A stretch of DNA of 64,000 nt from [Clostridium] innocuum (GTDB taxonomy: Bacteria > Bacillota_I > Bacilli_A > Erysipelotrichales > Erysipelotrichaceae). Numbering within the stretch: the first letter of the stretch is position 1; every line of letters begins with the position of its first letter. The stretch is from NCBI GenBank assembly GCA_012317185.1, contig CP048838.1, forward strand, positions 930,001 to 994,000, given 5' to 3'. The notes below the pieces were generated by a model that ran no database searches, had not been told where the DNA came from, and worked only from the letters and a program-made list of their open reading frames with translations. Both the position numbers and the translations under genes were made by a program. Shown here one piece after another: positions 9,147-18,685 of this stretch.

Positions 9147-9920
9147 TCATGCAGTCCTTTTTGCTACCACAACAAGCCTGCCATTTGTAGCCGAATACTC
9201 ACAGGTAGAAAGGGTAATCAGCCTGTCGCCATAGTCTGCGGTAACACCCGTATCGTATAGGGCAAGCTCTTTACACGTTTTGATATAGGCATCAAATTCT
9301 TCCTCATTCTCGGCATTCACAAAATAATAATAGCGGTAACCGCTGGAGCTGTAAGCGACCGTCTTAAATACAGCAACGATCTCATACTCTGCCTGCTCTG
9401 TCAGGGTATCAAACTGAATGGTTTTGTGTTCCTCATAAAAGCTCTTGGATTTATAATCCTCCAAAGCTCCAAACATGCGGTTTCCGCTGATGTGGTGTCC
9501 GTAAATGATGAGATTGTCACTGGTAAGCAAATCACAGTTTTCCTGAATATACGGAGTACCTAAATCACTGTACTGCTTCTCAAAGTTGTGTTTGAGATAG
9601 TAATTCGGTTCATCCTTCGTCTGCATAACAGGGTAGTTAATAGACGTGCCGGAAATGGAAATCCAGCCCACCATATCTTCATTCTGCAAATACAGCTCCT
9701 TGTACTTGGACAGGACATCTTGGCCTTCGCTGACGGGGACATCATCAGGAACCGGTTCTTCATCGGGAGCCTGTGCCACCACTTCCGCAATCTCGTCAAA
9801 TACTTCCGTCTGTTCGTCCAGCTGTTCATAGTGATCATAGATGTGGTAAATAGAAAATGCCGCCGTACCTAAAAGGCACACGGCGGCAACCAGGCAGATT
9901 ATAGATTGATACTTTTTCAT
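9147..9920 (-). CDS. Class B sortase
   Basis: 257 residues with an N-terminal signal-anchor (IICLVAAVCLLGTAAFSIY). The sortase fold has the catalytic His in IIYGHHISGNRMFG, Cys in ITLSTCEYSA (TLSTC motif) and an Arg in NGRLVVVAKR near the end. Class B membership rests on length, the GHH context and the helical insert before the TLSTC strand. Its likely substrate in this element is the 1381-residue surface protein (34405-38550), which ends in a TPKTG sorting signal. It lies inside the transfer operon. Confidence 0.9.
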   Translation of the reverse strand: MKKYQSIICLVAAVCLLGTAAFSIYHIYDHYEQLDEQTEVFDEIAEVVAQAPDEEPVPDDVPVSEGQDVLSKYKELYLQNEDMVGWISISGTSINYPVMQTKDEPNYYLKHNFEKQYSDLGTPYIQENCDLLTSDNLIIYGHHISGNRMFGALEDYKSKSFYEEHKTIQFDTLTEQAEYEIVAVFKTVAYSSSGYRYYYFVNAENEEEFDAYIKTCKELALYDTGVTADYGDRLITLSTCEYSATNGRLVVVAKRTA

Positions 9921-9934
9921 GGGCTTCTCCTTTC

Positions 9935-10339
9935 TTAGCGTAACCGTTCATTTTGTTTTCTGGATGCAGGAAGATCCCTGCAATATTCGGGATACCTGAC
10001 CTTGATGCCCTCCATGAAGTAGGGGGCAAATTCACAGCAGAACAGATCTTCCGGTGTAAAAGACTGAGGGCTGTCCATATCGGTGTAACCGTTCCAGAGG
10101 TTAAAGGCAAGGCGGCAGACCCTAACAGTTCCGCTTGTCTGCCATCCGCCGTGCATCCCATCCGGCTCGATACAGTCATTCTTAAAGTCAAACATCTGGT
10201 TGATATTTGCCCTGGTTTCTGAAGCAATCCCCATGACATAGAAAAATGCCCGGTGATAGCAGTCGTTGACTCTGCACTTGTTCATGTTTTCAAGGAAAAA
10301 ATCTCTGTGAGCTGTTCCGTTAAAGCGTATCTCTGACAT
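9935..10339 (-). CDS. DUF6075-like small ICE protein
   Basis: 134 residues with no membrane segment, and rich in Cys, His and aromatics (for example MNKCRVNDCYHRAFFYVMGI). I recognise it as the DUF6075-type protein that recurs between VirB4 and the sortase in Tn1549-like elements. Function is unknown. A gaaaggag ribosome site precedes the ATG. It sits 13 bp downstream of virB4, hence co-transcribed. Confidence 0.65.
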   Translation of the reverse strand: MSEIRFNGTAHRDFFLENMNKCRVNDCYHRAFFYVMGIASETRANINQMFDFKNDCIEPDGMHGGWQTSGTVRVCRLAFNLWNGYTDMDSPQSFTPEDLFCCEFAPYFMEGIKVRYPEYCRDLPASRKQNERLR

Positions 10340-10352
10340 AACTTCTCCTTTC

Positions 10353-12686
10353 TTAAACCTCTCCGAACTTGGTCGTCATCAGTTTATACAGTTCCGTATT
10401 ATGCGGGAATTTGTTGACAAACGGTACAAGGGAACTGCCTACCTTTAAAAGTCCCTGGCCTGCGCCTACATTGGTGATATAGCCCATCTGAAGGTCAGAG
10501 ATATTCAAAAGTTTGGCAAGCTCGATTCTGTCCGTAGACGCCTGATTGAGCATGATGATAAATTCAGAGTTGGCAAGCATTGTCCTTGCGGTATGGCTCT
10601 GCAAAAGGTCATCCACATTCTGTGTGATACCGGTACAGTACGCACCATATTTACGCACACGCTTCCAGAGGGTAAAGAGGAAGTTTGCTGAGTATTCATG
10701 CTGGAACAGCAGATAGATTTCATCAATGAAAATGAACGTGTTCCTGCCTTTGGCTCTGTTCTGCGTAATGCGGTTTAGAATACTGTCCAGAACAACCAGC
10801 ATACCGATCGGCTGTAACTGTTTGCCCAGATCCAGAATGTCATAGCAGATCAGACGGCTGTGGGTATCCACATTGGTGTTCTTGGCAAAGGTGTTCAGGC
10901 TGCCATCGGTAAACAACTCAATGGCAAGGGCGATTTCCTGTGCCTCCGGCTCATTCTGTTTGAGCAGTTCTTCACGGAAGTCCTGTAAAGTAGGCGGGAC
11001 ACCCTGATAATTTCCCTGCTGATAGTGGCGGTAAACACTGGCCGTACAGCGGTCGATAATGGATTTCTGTTTTGCCCCCAGACTTGCACCGCCAATGAGC
11101 TGTTCACAGAGAGACAAAATAAACTCCGATTTCAGAATGACCGGGTTTGCGCCGTCACCATAATCGGAGTTCATATCCATTGCATTGATGTGGTTTTCAC
11201 TGGTCGCAGAAATGTGGATGACTTCGCCCTGCATGGCTTTTACCAGTGGAGAATATTCCCGTTCAGGGTCGATAATAATAACATCCGCATTGGGGTCTGT
11301 GAGGATGATATTGGTCATTTCTTCTTTTGCCGTAAAGGATTTACCGGCACCAGACACACCGAGAATAAAGGAGTTTCCGTTGAGCAGGTGGCGGCGGTTG
11401 GCAATAATCATGTTCTTGCTGATCACATTCTGCCCGTAATATACACCGTCCTTGTGGTAGATCTCCTGCACCCGGAACGGGATAAATACGGCAAGGCTTT
11501 CCGTTGTCAGCGTGCGCAGGGCATCGATCTTACGCACACCAAACGGCAGCGCCGTGTTCAGTCCGTCCATCTGCTGATATTTCAGCACCGCAAACTGACA
11601 CAAATGCTTTCTTGCAGTGGTCAGCAGGGCTTCCGTGTCGCTGTCCAGCTGCTCTTTGGTTTCAGCAGTATGCACCAGTGTCAGCACCGCAAACATCATC
11701 CGCTGGTCACGGGTTGTCAGGTCGTCCAGAAATTCCTTACTTTCCTTGCGCTGCTGCTCAAGGTCATAAGGAACAACTGCGGAGAAGTTATTATTTTGAT
11801 TCTGTTTTCTCTGCCAGTTCGTAATATTGGTTTCAACACCGAGCAGTCGGTTTTCCACTTCCCGCACGGCTTCATCCGTGGGAACCGGGACAACATCAAT
11901 GGACAGCATCATGTTTCGGTTCAGCTCACAAAGCTCCGCTACCATGCTGTCTTTGATATAAGCAGCGTATTCTCTCAGGAAGATCACACGCCCGTATCGG
12001 TCGCCCATACGGAAGCAGTCCTTTTCAAACTCAAAGGTGTCCGGGCAGATGAAGTCCTTAAAATCATGGCCTTTGCGCATACTCTGTACCATATCAAAGG
12101 TAAAGGCGGTTTCTTCTCCGGTACGGTAGAAGTCGTGGAAGATACGGAGTTTTTCTTCCGCTTCCAGTTCTACGCATCGTGCGCCCAGGCGGGAAAAATG
12201 AGTGACAAGGTCGGCACCCACACGGGCAAAATAGTTCCGTGCTTCTTCGATATTTTTCTTGCACACAGAAATGGTCACATATTTGTCCTGCACAATAGAG
12301 TTTGCTCCCGTTGCCTTATCCAGCAGCATCTTGTTGTACTCCTTACGGTACTTATCCAGACCGTCCTCCGCCATGGGGATCAGGATGGTCTGCTCAAAAT
12401 CCACCCGGTTCAGACGGCGGTTGTTGATGGTGAGTTTTGTGGTAGCGCCGCTGTCAAAAGCATTGAGCAGTTCAGAGTATTCCAGAAACATAGCTTCCTT
12501 GTCCTCACGGCTGGCCACGGCATAATTGATGTCCTCAAATTTAAAGGTCTTTGCGTATTTATTCCTGCCCACAAGGAAAATGCCATCTTCCCAGATGGTG
12601 TAAATGGGGATGATATTCTGTACCGACTTTGGCACCACAAATTTTTCCTTATCCTGCTTGAACAGGGTTCTCAGTGTTTTGATCAT
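10353..12686 (-). CDS. virB4: VirB4-like conjugation ATPase
   Basis: 777 residues, the motor ATPase of the type IV secretion channel. The Walker A motif GVSGAGKS is at residues 443-450; Walker B lies in NTFIFIDEIYLLFQ; a conserved ITQNVDDLL stretch and an arginine-rich region follow. The N-terminal 400 residues match the VirB4/TraE accessory domain. Its start overlaps the end of the PrgI gene by ATGA, which implies translational coupling. Length and neighbours are those of Tn1549 and CTn4/5-type elements. Confidence 0.93.
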   Translation of the reverse strand: MIKTLRTLFKQDKEKFVVPKSVQNIIPIYTIWEDGIFLVGRNKYAKTFKFEDINYAVASREDKEAMFLEYSELLNAFDSGATTKLTINNRRLNRVDFEQTILIPMAEDGLDKYRKEYNKMLLDKATGANSIVQDKYVTISVCKKNIEEARNYFARVGADLVTHFSRLGARCVELEAEEKLRIFHDFYRTGEETAFTFDMVQSMRKGHDFKDFICPDTFEFEKDCFRMGDRYGRVIFLREYAAYIKDSMVAELCELNRNMMLSIDVVPVPTDEAVREVENRLLGVETNITNWQRKQNQNNNFSAVVPYDLEQQRKESKEFLDDLTTRDQRMMFAVLTLVHTAETKEQLDSDTEALLTTARKHLCQFAVLKYQQMDGLNTALPFGVRKIDALRTLTTESLAVFIPFRVQEIYHKDGVYYGQNVISKNMIIANRRHLLNGNSFILGVSGAGKSFTAKEEMTNIILTDPNADVIIIDPEREYSPLVKAMQGEVIHISATSENHINAMDMNSDYGDGANPVILKSEFILSLCEQLIGGASLGAKQKSIIDRCTASVYRHYQQGNYQGVPPTLQDFREELLKQNEPEAQEIALAIELFTDGSLNTFAKNTNVDTHSRLICYDILDLGKQLQPIGMLVVLDSILNRITQNRAKGRNTFIFIDEIYLLFQHEYSANFLFTLWKRVRKYGAYCTGITQNVDDLLQSHTARTMLANSEFIIMLNQASTDRIELAKLLNISDLQMGYITNVGAGQGLLKVGSSLVPFVNKFPHNTELYKLMTTKFGEV

Positions 12687-13123
12687 GCTGCGCCTCCTTT
12701 ATTCTTTTTCGTTTTCTTCTTATCCTGTTTTTTCTCCTTTCGCTCTTTTCGTCTCTGTTTCTTAGGAACGACAGGAAGTCCTTTTTCTCTGGCTTCGATG
12801 TTGGACTTCATGGCTTCGTAATAAAGATTGTCTGGCCGGAACATCAGTTTCTTGGGCATCAGAAATTCGGATTTAAACCATGCCCAGACAAACTGTTCTG
12901 CGGTCATGCCGTTATATTTGATAAAGCCCATCGCCGCAAAGGGCAAGGCCCCTAAAATACATACCCAGCTAAGGGTTTCCATGCCAAAGTACGGACGGAG
13001 AAGAAAATACAAGCCTACCGCAACACCGCAGGCAAGGACAGAAAAAATGAACTGCCTTAATGACAGTCCAAAAAACATGCTTTCCGTATAGTTACGGATT
13101 TCTTTATTGATCTTTACTTCCAA
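12683..13123 (-). CDS. PrgI-family conjugation membrane protein
   Basis: 146 residues. Two adjacent hydrophobic segments at about 25-70 (FIFSVLACGVAVGLYFLL and WVCILGALPFAAMGFI) sit in a protein ending in a long lysine-rich tail (KKQRRKERKEKK and onward). This is the PrgI/TcpE pattern, a small inner-membrane subunit of Gram-positive transfer channels found directly before VirB4. It overlaps virB4 by 4 bp. Confidence 0.88.
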   Translation of the reverse strand: MEVKINKEIRNYTESMFFGLSLRQFIFSVLACGVAVGLYFLLRPYFGMETLSWVCILGALPFAAMGFIKYNGMTAEQFVWAWFKSEFLMPKKLMFRPDNLYYEAMKSNIEAREKGLPVVPKKQRRKERKEKKQDKKKTKKNKGGAA

Positions 13124-13136
13124 ATGGATACCTCCT

Positions 13137-13973
13137 TTATAAGCCCATCATTTCCCGTACAACACGGTCAGCCATTTTGATCGCACCGACTAAGACGAGC
13201 ATATTAAATACCAGTTCCCCGATGTAGCTCCATACCATAGATACTGCTGCCGCATCCGGGTTGACTGCCGGTGGCGCCGCTGCAAACAGGGAAAAGATGA
13301 TGCAGGCAAGCACAATGATCGCTCCTTCCAGGCAGACAGCGGCATAGCTTTTGATAAAGCTCTTGCCAATACTCTGACTCGGTTCCCCTGCAAAAGTGGA
13401 AAGAGGGATGGGAGCAATCGCCGTATAGAGATACAGTTTAAAAAATCTGCCATAGACAGACATAATCATAATGAACGACAGTATCGTAATGAACAGACCG
13501 CCGATCAATGTGACTGCCCAGAGGGGAATACTCTCAAAAAAGCCACAGTCCTCAACGGCTGTGACGATTTCCTGCGGCAGTACCGTTTGTGTGGCAGAGC
13601 CAAATCCAGCGGCATTCATAATCGTGGAAACCACACCCTGAACGATGTTAAAGAGAGCCATCATCAGCTCTAAGCCATAGGTGACGACTCCTTTTGCAAG
13701 GGCGAAACGGATAAACAGCTTCAAAGCATGTTCCGGCTTTTTGACTTCTGCAAAATTGCCGCAGGTACGCATGACACCAACGACAAAGAACAGCACCAGC
13801 AGGGCAAGCCCGATTGCCTGCAGTGCGCCGTGGATATTCAGGATAACAGACCATATCGTACCGCCTTTGAACTGCTCCGGTGACTGGGTAATAAGCTGCC
13901 ATATCTCGGCTAACTTTTCATTCCATGTGTTCAGGGCATTTTCAAGATTCTGTACGACCCAGTTATCAGACAC
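13137..13973 (-). CDS. TrbL/VirB6-like channel protein
   Basis: About 278 residues with six or more hydrophobic segments (for example AIGLALLVLFFVVGVM, WAVTLIGGLFITILSFIMIM, AIIVLACIIFSLFAA), the topology of the VirB6/TrbL core of conjugation channels. I place the start at the GTG (VSDNWVVQN) because AGGAGG lies 9 nt upstream; the reading that starts at 14021 runs into the methylase gene. The GTG lies inside the last codons of the MT-A70 gene (8-bp overlap), so the two are translationally linked although the methylase is not a channel part. Confidence 0.82.
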   Translation of the reverse strand: MSDNWVVQNLENALNTWNEKLAEIWQLITQSPEQFKGGTIWSVILNIHGALQAIGLALLVLFFVVGVMRTCGNFAEVKKPEHALKLFIRFALAKGVVTYGLELMMALFNIVQGVVSTIMNAAGFGSATQTVLPQEIVTAVEDCGFFESIPLWAVTLIGGLFITILSFIMIMSVYGRFFKLYLYTAIAPIPLSTFAGEPSQSIGKSFIKSYAAVCLEGAIIVLACIIFSLFAAAPPAVNPDAAAVSMVWSYIGELVFNMLVLVGAIKMADRVVREMMGL

Positions 13974-14571
13974 ATAAACCACCTCCTGTTTTCTCTGCAT
14001 AACTGCTGATTTCAACATCACTTACAACCTCGTTGCCCCACACATCCCAACCATCTGTTTTTTGGCGGGCAAACAATTCCAATCGCGGCAGGTCGCCCAT
14101 CAGCGCAACGATTTTCTCTCGGACTTCATCCGGTTTCTGACTATGCTCACGCAAAGGGCTGATAATAAACTGATGGATACGGTTTGATTGTCTGTGAGGT
14201 TTTCCTTTTGTGGCGAGCAGGCAGATTTCCGCATTTCCTCTTGTCCAAAATCCAAGACCGAAGAACCATCCTTTTCCACTTTTGTTCTGTTTTAGCCAAA
14301 CAAATGCAACTGTTTTATATTGAAAGCCCCATGCTTTTATTACCTTTAAGGCTTCGGGTAATTGAGGAAATGTCGCCCATAAAAACAGGACACAATGTTG
14401 ATCGGCTACTTCTGCAACTTTCAGCTTACAGATTTCTTCGATACTCATGGTGCGGTAATGATGTTCTGCTGCTCCAGAAAGATTTTTCTGGTTGTAGTGC
14501 CACGGCGGATCGGCGTAAATGATGCCATATTTTTTTATATTCTCGATAGATTCAACCACCTTTCTTGTCAT
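13966..14571 (-). CDS. MT-A70-family DNA adenine methyltransferase
   Basis: 201 residues. The signature DPPW is in IIYADPPWHYNQ (near residue 20), with later motifs CVLFLWATFPQLPEAL and a GNAEICLLATKGKPHR block. It should transfer methyl from SAM to N6 of adenine. It is inserted between maff2 and the trbL-like gene of the transfer operon. An orphan methylase in an ICE may protect the incoming DNA from restriction; no partner nuclease is seen. The ATG at 14571 follows a strong hairpin and has no good ribosome site, so its translation may be weak or the true start may lie further in. Confidence 0.87.
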   Translation of the reverse strand: MTRKVVESIENIKKYGIIYADPPWHYNQKNLSGAAEHHYRTMSIEEICKLKVAEVADQHCVLFLWATFPQLPEALKVIKAWGFQYKTVAFVWLKQNKSGKGWFFGLGFWTRGNAEICLLATKGKPHRQSNRIHQFIISPLREHSQKPDEVREKIVALMGDLPRLELFARQKTDGWDVWGNEVVSDVEISSYAEKTGGGLCV

Positions 14572-14579
14572 AAAACAGA

Positions 14580-14619
14580 CAGTGGGAGCATTTCTGCCGC
14601 AGCAGATCTGCTCCCACTG
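14580..14619. terminator. Hairpin between maff2 and the MT-A70 gene
   Basis: CAGTGGGAGCA (14580-14590) pairs with TGCTCCCACTG (14609-14619). On the minus strand the stem is followed by TCTGTTTT and then immediately by the methylase ATG. It looks like a terminator or attenuator that would lower expression of everything downstream of the coupling-protein/maff2 block. Confidence 0.65.
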
Positions 14620-14638
14620 CCTTGTTTCGCCCGTTATC

Positions 14639-14992
14639 TTAGCCTGTAATCAGGGTAAGGATCTCCTTTGCAAAGGTAATGACTACACCGCCCGCAAGTG
14701 TCAGGAATCCATTCGCTCTCTGGGAAGGGTCATGGGATTTCAGAGAAAGGCCGATCTGTACGATACCAAAGCCGAGCATGATCATACCAACAGCCCTGAC
14801 CAGTCCGAAAATGAAGTCGGAGAGATTGTTGACTACGGTAATGGGATCGTTGGCGGCAAATGCCGTCGTGGTAAAACAGGTCATACAAAGCACTGCACCT
14901 GCATATGCCACCAAGGCTCTTTTGGTCTTTCTGCTCATCGGCAGCTTCACGGTTTCTTTCTTCTTGGTATCCTTCTTGTTAAAAAATTTCAT
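14639..14992 (-). CDS. Maff2-family membrane protein (possible VirB2-like subunit)
   Basis: 117 residues with a basic start, a hydrophobic signal-like segment ending in AFAA and a second hydrophobic region (SDFIFGLVRAVGMIMLGFGIV). It matches the 'Maff2 family' mobile-element proteins found just after VirD4 in Tn1549-like ICEs. Size, signal and two-helix layout resemble VirB2/TrbC pilins, but that equivalence is inference. aggagg precedes the ATG. Confidence 0.8.
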   Translation of the reverse strand: MKFFNKKDTKKKETVKLPMSRKTKRALVAYAGAVLCMTCFTTTAFAANDPITVVNNLSDFIFGLVRAVGMIMLGFGIVQIGLSLKSHDPSQRANGFLTLAGGVVITFAKEILTLITG

Positions 14993-15006
14993 AGATAAAT
15001 CCTCCT

Positions 15007-16800
15007 TTAGATGTTAAACATTTCTTCCAAATCCTCATCGGACAGAAGTTCATAAGTTGTGTTGACAGATGCAATGCTTACGGCATTCTCTGGAATTTCA
15101 CTGTCAAACATGAGTGTAGCGACAGCCTGTGTCGGCTCTCCGTGGATATACGGCGGCTGGCCGCCATCCACCGTCAGCTTCACATTCGGGTGCTTCAGGA
15201 TGTCGTACTTAAGATCCATAACCGGACGCTCCCCACGGATAAACAGCAGTGCATAACGGTTATCCAGCATCCGCACCTCATCCGGGGTCATCAGTTCACG
15301 TCCTGAAATCTGATAGTTGGTCGAATAGTTTCCGCTGCGCCCGGAGCTTTTTCCATAGGTGTTCGTATCAATGGTTTCCTTCCCTAAAAGCTCGGACACA
15401 TATTTGTGGGTACTCTGTTCGTTGCCGCCCAGATACAGAAATTCATCACAGTTGCCCACAATGCTTTCCCATTGCTTTTCAAAGAGTGCCTTAAGCTGTG
15501 CCAGATTCTGAAGAATGATGCTGACGGATACGCCACGGGAGCGCATCACAGAAAGAATCTTGTCAAAATCATCCGGCAGGCTCACGTTGGCAAACTCGTC
15601 CATGATGAAATGGCAGTGGACAGGCAGGCTGCCTCCGTACTTGTGGTCGGCAAGATAAAAGAGCTGCTGGAAAAGCTGCGTATAAAGGATACTGACAAGA
15701 AAGTTAAAACTCGTATCGTTGTCTGGTATCAGAGCGAACAAAGCAACTTTCTTTTCGCCTAAAGAGGGCAGATCAAGCTCATCCGTAGCTGTCAAACCGG
15801 CAAGGCTCTCCAGATTGAATTTTTCAAGCCTTGCGGCAAGGGTGATCTGGATGCTCTTTAAGGTCTTAGCCGAACCGGAGTGATAATCCCTGTAATACTT
15901 CAGGGCGATATGCTCCGGGTTATCCAATTCCAACCGGTCAAACAGTTCATCCAGAGGACTGACATAGCTATCATCATCCTCCCGAACTTCACCAGCCCGT
16001 AAAAGCTCCATGACCATTGGGAAGTTCTGTTCATCAGGCGGCGCTTCGTATTTCAGATAAAACACCAGTGCCAGAAGCAGCATACTGGCCGCTGTATCCC
16101 AGAAGGGGTCTTGCGACTGTGCGCCTTTGGGCGTGGTTGCCTTAAAAAGATTGGTCACCAGCCTTTGTACATCGTTGTCATTCCTAAGATAAACAAAGGG
16201 ATTGTAACAATGGCTTCGGTGCATATTGATCAGATCAAGGACTCGCACTTCATAGCCTTTCTTTTCCAACAGACCGCCAATGTCACGGACAATTTCTCCT
16301 TTCGGATCGAGGATCACGAAAGAGGTATTGCACTGCATGGCATTGGGCTTACAGAAAAATCTTGTTTTTCCTGCGCCGGAACCGCCGCATACTAAAATGT
16401 TCAGGTTTCTGCGGTGTTTTCTGCCATCCAGACCAATACGGACATTCTGTGTCAGCAGCTTATTTGCGGACGGATCTTTATCCCGGTACTTCTTATTCAA
16501 AGTCCCGGTGTTGCCCCATTTTGCCGAGCCATGCTCCTCCCGTCTGCGGTAGTTCCTGCGGGTAGAGAAATAAATGCCAATCCCCATTGCATAAGCAAGC
16601 AAAAAAAGAAGGACCGTTTTTAAGCTGTCCTCACACATCCTGATTGCAAAAGGGTGGCGCATCGCCACAGGTAATCCATTGACGATCTCTACCATGCCTC
16701 CACTGACATAGGGTGCTGTCAGCAGGGCAAACCATACGACGGGAACAATCCCGCAGACAGAAAGGATGATGCTCATTTTCTGGTCGTTATCGTTCCTCAT
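15007..16800 (-). CDS. virD4: VirD4-type coupling protein
   Basis: About 597 residues. Two N-terminal membrane segments (IILSVCGIVPVVWFALLTA and LKTVLLFLLAYAMGIGIYF) lead to a RecA-like motor with Walker A GGSGAGKT (about residues 139-146), Walker B in HFIMDEFANV and an ILQNLAQLK stretch. It links the relaxase-DNA complex to the transfer channel. The ATG at 16800 overlaps the end of the upstream 65-residue gene, which argues for coupling; an inner ATG (MSIIL) or the longer reading to 16842 cannot be excluded. Confidence 0.92.
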   Translation of the reverse strand: MRNDNDQKMSIILSVCGIVPVVWFALLTAPYVSGGMVEIVNGLPVAMRHPFAIRMCEDSLKTVLLFLLAYAMGIGIYFSTRRNYRRREEHGSAKWGNTGTLNKKYRDKDPSANKLLTQNVRIGLDGRKHRRNLNILVCGGSGAGKTRFFCKPNAMQCNTSFVILDPKGEIVRDIGGLLEKKGYEVRVLDLINMHRSHCYNPFVYLRNDNDVQRLVTNLFKATTPKGAQSQDPFWDTAASMLLLALVFYLKYEAPPDEQNFPMVMELLRAGEVREDDDSYVSPLDELFDRLELDNPEHIALKYYRDYHSGSAKTLKSIQITLAARLEKFNLESLAGLTATDELDLPSLGEKKVALFALIPDNDTSFNFLVSILYTQLFQQLFYLADHKYGGSLPVHCHFIMDEFANVSLPDDFDKILSVMRSRGVSVSIILQNLAQLKALFEKQWESIVGNCDEFLYLGGNEQSTHKYVSELLGKETIDTNTYGKSSGRSGNYSTNYQISGRELMTPDEVRMLDNRYALLFIRGERPVMDLKYDILKHPNVKLTVDGGQPPYIHGEPTQAVATLMFDSEIPENAVSIASVNTTYELLSDEDLEEMFNI

Positions 16801-16984
16801 GACACTTACAGGGAAGCACCCTGACTTTCTTTGTCGGGGCATTGGCTACCTTGTCGATCAGCTCATCCACAGGCTCAGTGGGGCGTTCCTCCTGTATCTG
16901 CCGTGTCCGCAAGGTATTTAAGGCATTGATCACGATATTCCTGTCGTACCTATCCAGTGCGATATGGTATCGTTCTTCTTTCAT
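16787..16984 (-). CDS. Small ICE protein with VDELIxKVxNAPxKK motif
   Basis: 65 residues, charged and soluble. I do not recognise a named family. It is related to the 57-residue protein at 41076-41249 near the right end of the element: both have a DRxxxxxxLxxLxxL core and a shared VDELI-KV-NAP-KK block. A ggaggt site precedes the ATG. Its end overlaps the start of virD4. Two diverged copies in one element suggest a small element-wide regulator or DNA-associated factor, which is inference. Confidence 0.7.
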   Translation of the reverse strand: MKEERYHIALDRYDRNIVINALNTLRTRQIQEERPTEPVDELIDKVANAPTKKVRVLPCKCHEER

Positions 16985-16999
16985 AGGCCCTACCTCCGA

Positions 17000-17863
17000 T
17001 TAGCGTTCCTGTTCCTTATTCTTAGGCGGTCTGCTCTTTTCCAGGCTCTTAAACATGTCACTCTGGATTTCTCCCAGAACATCACGCATGGAGTTAAGCT
17101 CGCCTTTGAACACCTGCGTATCCATTTCCGAAAATTCACCCGGAAGCCGGTCAAAACTGAACCCTCTGGTATCTACGCCATAGCGCTCACTGACCATATA
17201 GGCGACACAGAAGGATTTGAAATCGGAAGCGTCACGGCTTTCATTGTGTTTGAAGTCAAAGACCGCTGCAGAAACTTCCTTTGCCATGCTCACAAAAAGC
17301 TGTTCTTCGGAAAGGCCGGTCTTAATAAAAATCGTCTGCTGCTTACTGTCGTAGTAGGCAGGCATTTCCAGATCGCCAACCGGAACAAAGGGAACCGGGC
17401 TTGCATCGATCAGGGCAGAAACAAGCTCCCGCATGTTTTTTCTCTCCGGTGCCTGCACTTTTCCTGCCGCAGAGGTTTCGGAAATGTCATAGACAACCTT
17501 TGCATTATAGCCGACTGCCTTTGAACCATCCTCACGGGTATATTCCTTCCCCGGTTCAAGAATGACGATCTTGTGTGCATCCTTGTTGACATAGATCCGA
17601 TTCTGCTTCCATGTGCTGTAATCTTTCAGCTGCACTGCATCGGGTTTCTGGGCAGATACCAAAATGGCATTGGCAACCGAGTAACGGTCAAAACGACTCT
17701 GTACATCCAGGTACTGGCGGAAACTGTCGCCGTTTGTCATCATTTCCGCACAGGTACTGTCGATCAGCTCATAGGCTTCCTTACGCTGTTCCTGCTTCTG
17801 GGCAGCCCACTGTGCTTTATCAAACGGTTTGCTGCCGCCGTTAAATACATCATAAATACTCAT
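17000..17863 (-). CDS. ArdC-like ssDNA-binding antirestriction-type protein
   Basis: About 287 residues. The N-terminal 150 match the ArdC single-stranded-DNA-binding domain (FRQYLDVQSRFDRYSVANAI, QKPDAVQLKDYSTWK and onward). The rest resembles the metallopeptidase-like ArdC half without an obvious HExxH. ArdC proteins coat and protect transferred DNA in the recipient. Of three consecutive ATG codons after the previous stop, the third (17863) has the best spacing from GAGGT. It follows the PcfB gene with no gap. Confidence 0.72.
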   Translation of the reverse strand: MSIYDVFNGGSKPFDKAQWAAQKQEQRKEAYELIDSTCAEMMTNGDSFRQYLDVQSRFDRYSVANAILVSAQKPDAVQLKDYSTWKQNRIYVNKDAHKIVILEPGKEYTREDGSKAVGYNAKVVYDISETSAAGKVQAPERKNMRELVSALIDASPVPFVPVGDLEMPAYYDSKQQTIFIKTGLSEEQLFVSMAKEVSAAVFDFKHNESRDASDFKSFCVAYMVSERYGVDTRGFSFDRLPGEFSEMDTQVFKGELNSMRDVLGEIQSDMFKSLEKSRPPKNKEQER

Positions 17864-17869
17864 CATCAT

Positions 17870-18685
17870 TTACCTCGTTTCTTTGGATTTTGGTTTCTTT
17901 TTCCGCCTTGGCGGCTGTTTATGCTCTGTTTTTCCTGCTGGCGGTTTCTTGGCTCTGTCAGAAGCAGAGCTTTTGTCCAGGGAAGGGGAAGCCTCCGCTT
18001 CCTGCTCCTTACGGCTCTCTTTGATTTTCCGCAGTTCCTCTCTGACAGAAGGTTTTTCCTTAGTCATAGTAGCCCCCTCTGCGGATTTCTTTGGCTGCTC
18101 TAAGATAGGCTCGGACTGAGGGGATTTTTCGGTCTTTGCCACAGAGGGGTTTTCCGGGGCATGTTCCTCCTTCTGAACCGGCGCACCCATCAGTGCGTCA
18201 AGAAGTTTATCTTTCTCTGCCTTTTCCTGTACTCCGATGTCTGGCTCCGGCTGGCCGTCCTTCGTATCTTTGGACTTTTCTGTTTCCGTCACAATAGACG
18301 CCGTGCTTTCGGATGCCAGTTTGAAGCGCTCCGCAATACGGCTGATCTTAGATGCATCCTCCGCACGGGCGATCACATCCACCTCGGCATTGGGATCTTT
18401 GTTTTTTCGGTCAGCAAGCACACAGTAGAGGACACCGTATTTCTTGGCTTCCTGTGTGAACTTCTTTAAATCACCATTCTTGACGGTAAAGACTTTCAGT
18501 TCCTTTCCAGAGCGCAGCATGTTGGTGAGTCTTGCCTTACCTTTGGTTTTCTTTTCTTCTTTGAGAATGGAATACAAGAGGATGGCAATGTTTTTCGCTC
18601 CGGCTCCGGTAATCCTGGCGGCGACTTCAAATCCCTCCAAGCTCATTCGGACGATCTGTTCTGCCGCTTCGCCGCTTGTGTTCAT
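17870..18685 (-). CDS. pcfB: PcfB-family (DUF3801) relaxosome protein
   Basis: 271 residues. The first ~150 form the DUF3801/PcfB domain (GFEVAARITGAGAKNIAILL, then LKKFTQEAKKYGVLYCVL). The remainder is a charged, disordered tail rich in K, E, P and S, ending RRKKKPKSKETR. In pCF10, PcfB helps dock the relaxosome to the coupling protein. Its start lies inside the 3' end of the relaxase gene (59-bp overlap), which supports joint expression with the relaxase. Confidence 0.85.
   Translation of the reverse strand: MNTSGEAAEQIVRMSLEGFEVAARITGAGAKNIAILLYSILKEEKKTKGKARLTNMLRSGKELKVFTVKNGDLKKFTQEAKKYGVLYCVLADRKNKDPNAEVDVIARAEDASKISRIAERFKLASESTASIVTETEKSKDTKDGQPEPDIGVQEKAEKDKLLDALMGAPVQKEEHAPENPSVAKTEKSPQSEPILEQPKKSAEGATMTKEKPSVREELRKIKESRKEQEAEASPSLDKSSASDRAKKPPAGKTEHKQPPRRKKKPKSKETR

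Noticed and set aside
11025..12821. 598-codon open frame on the plus strand
   Set aside because: It is antisense to virB4/prgI, has no ribosome site and no recognisable protein text; it is a shadow of GC-biased codons in the real genes.
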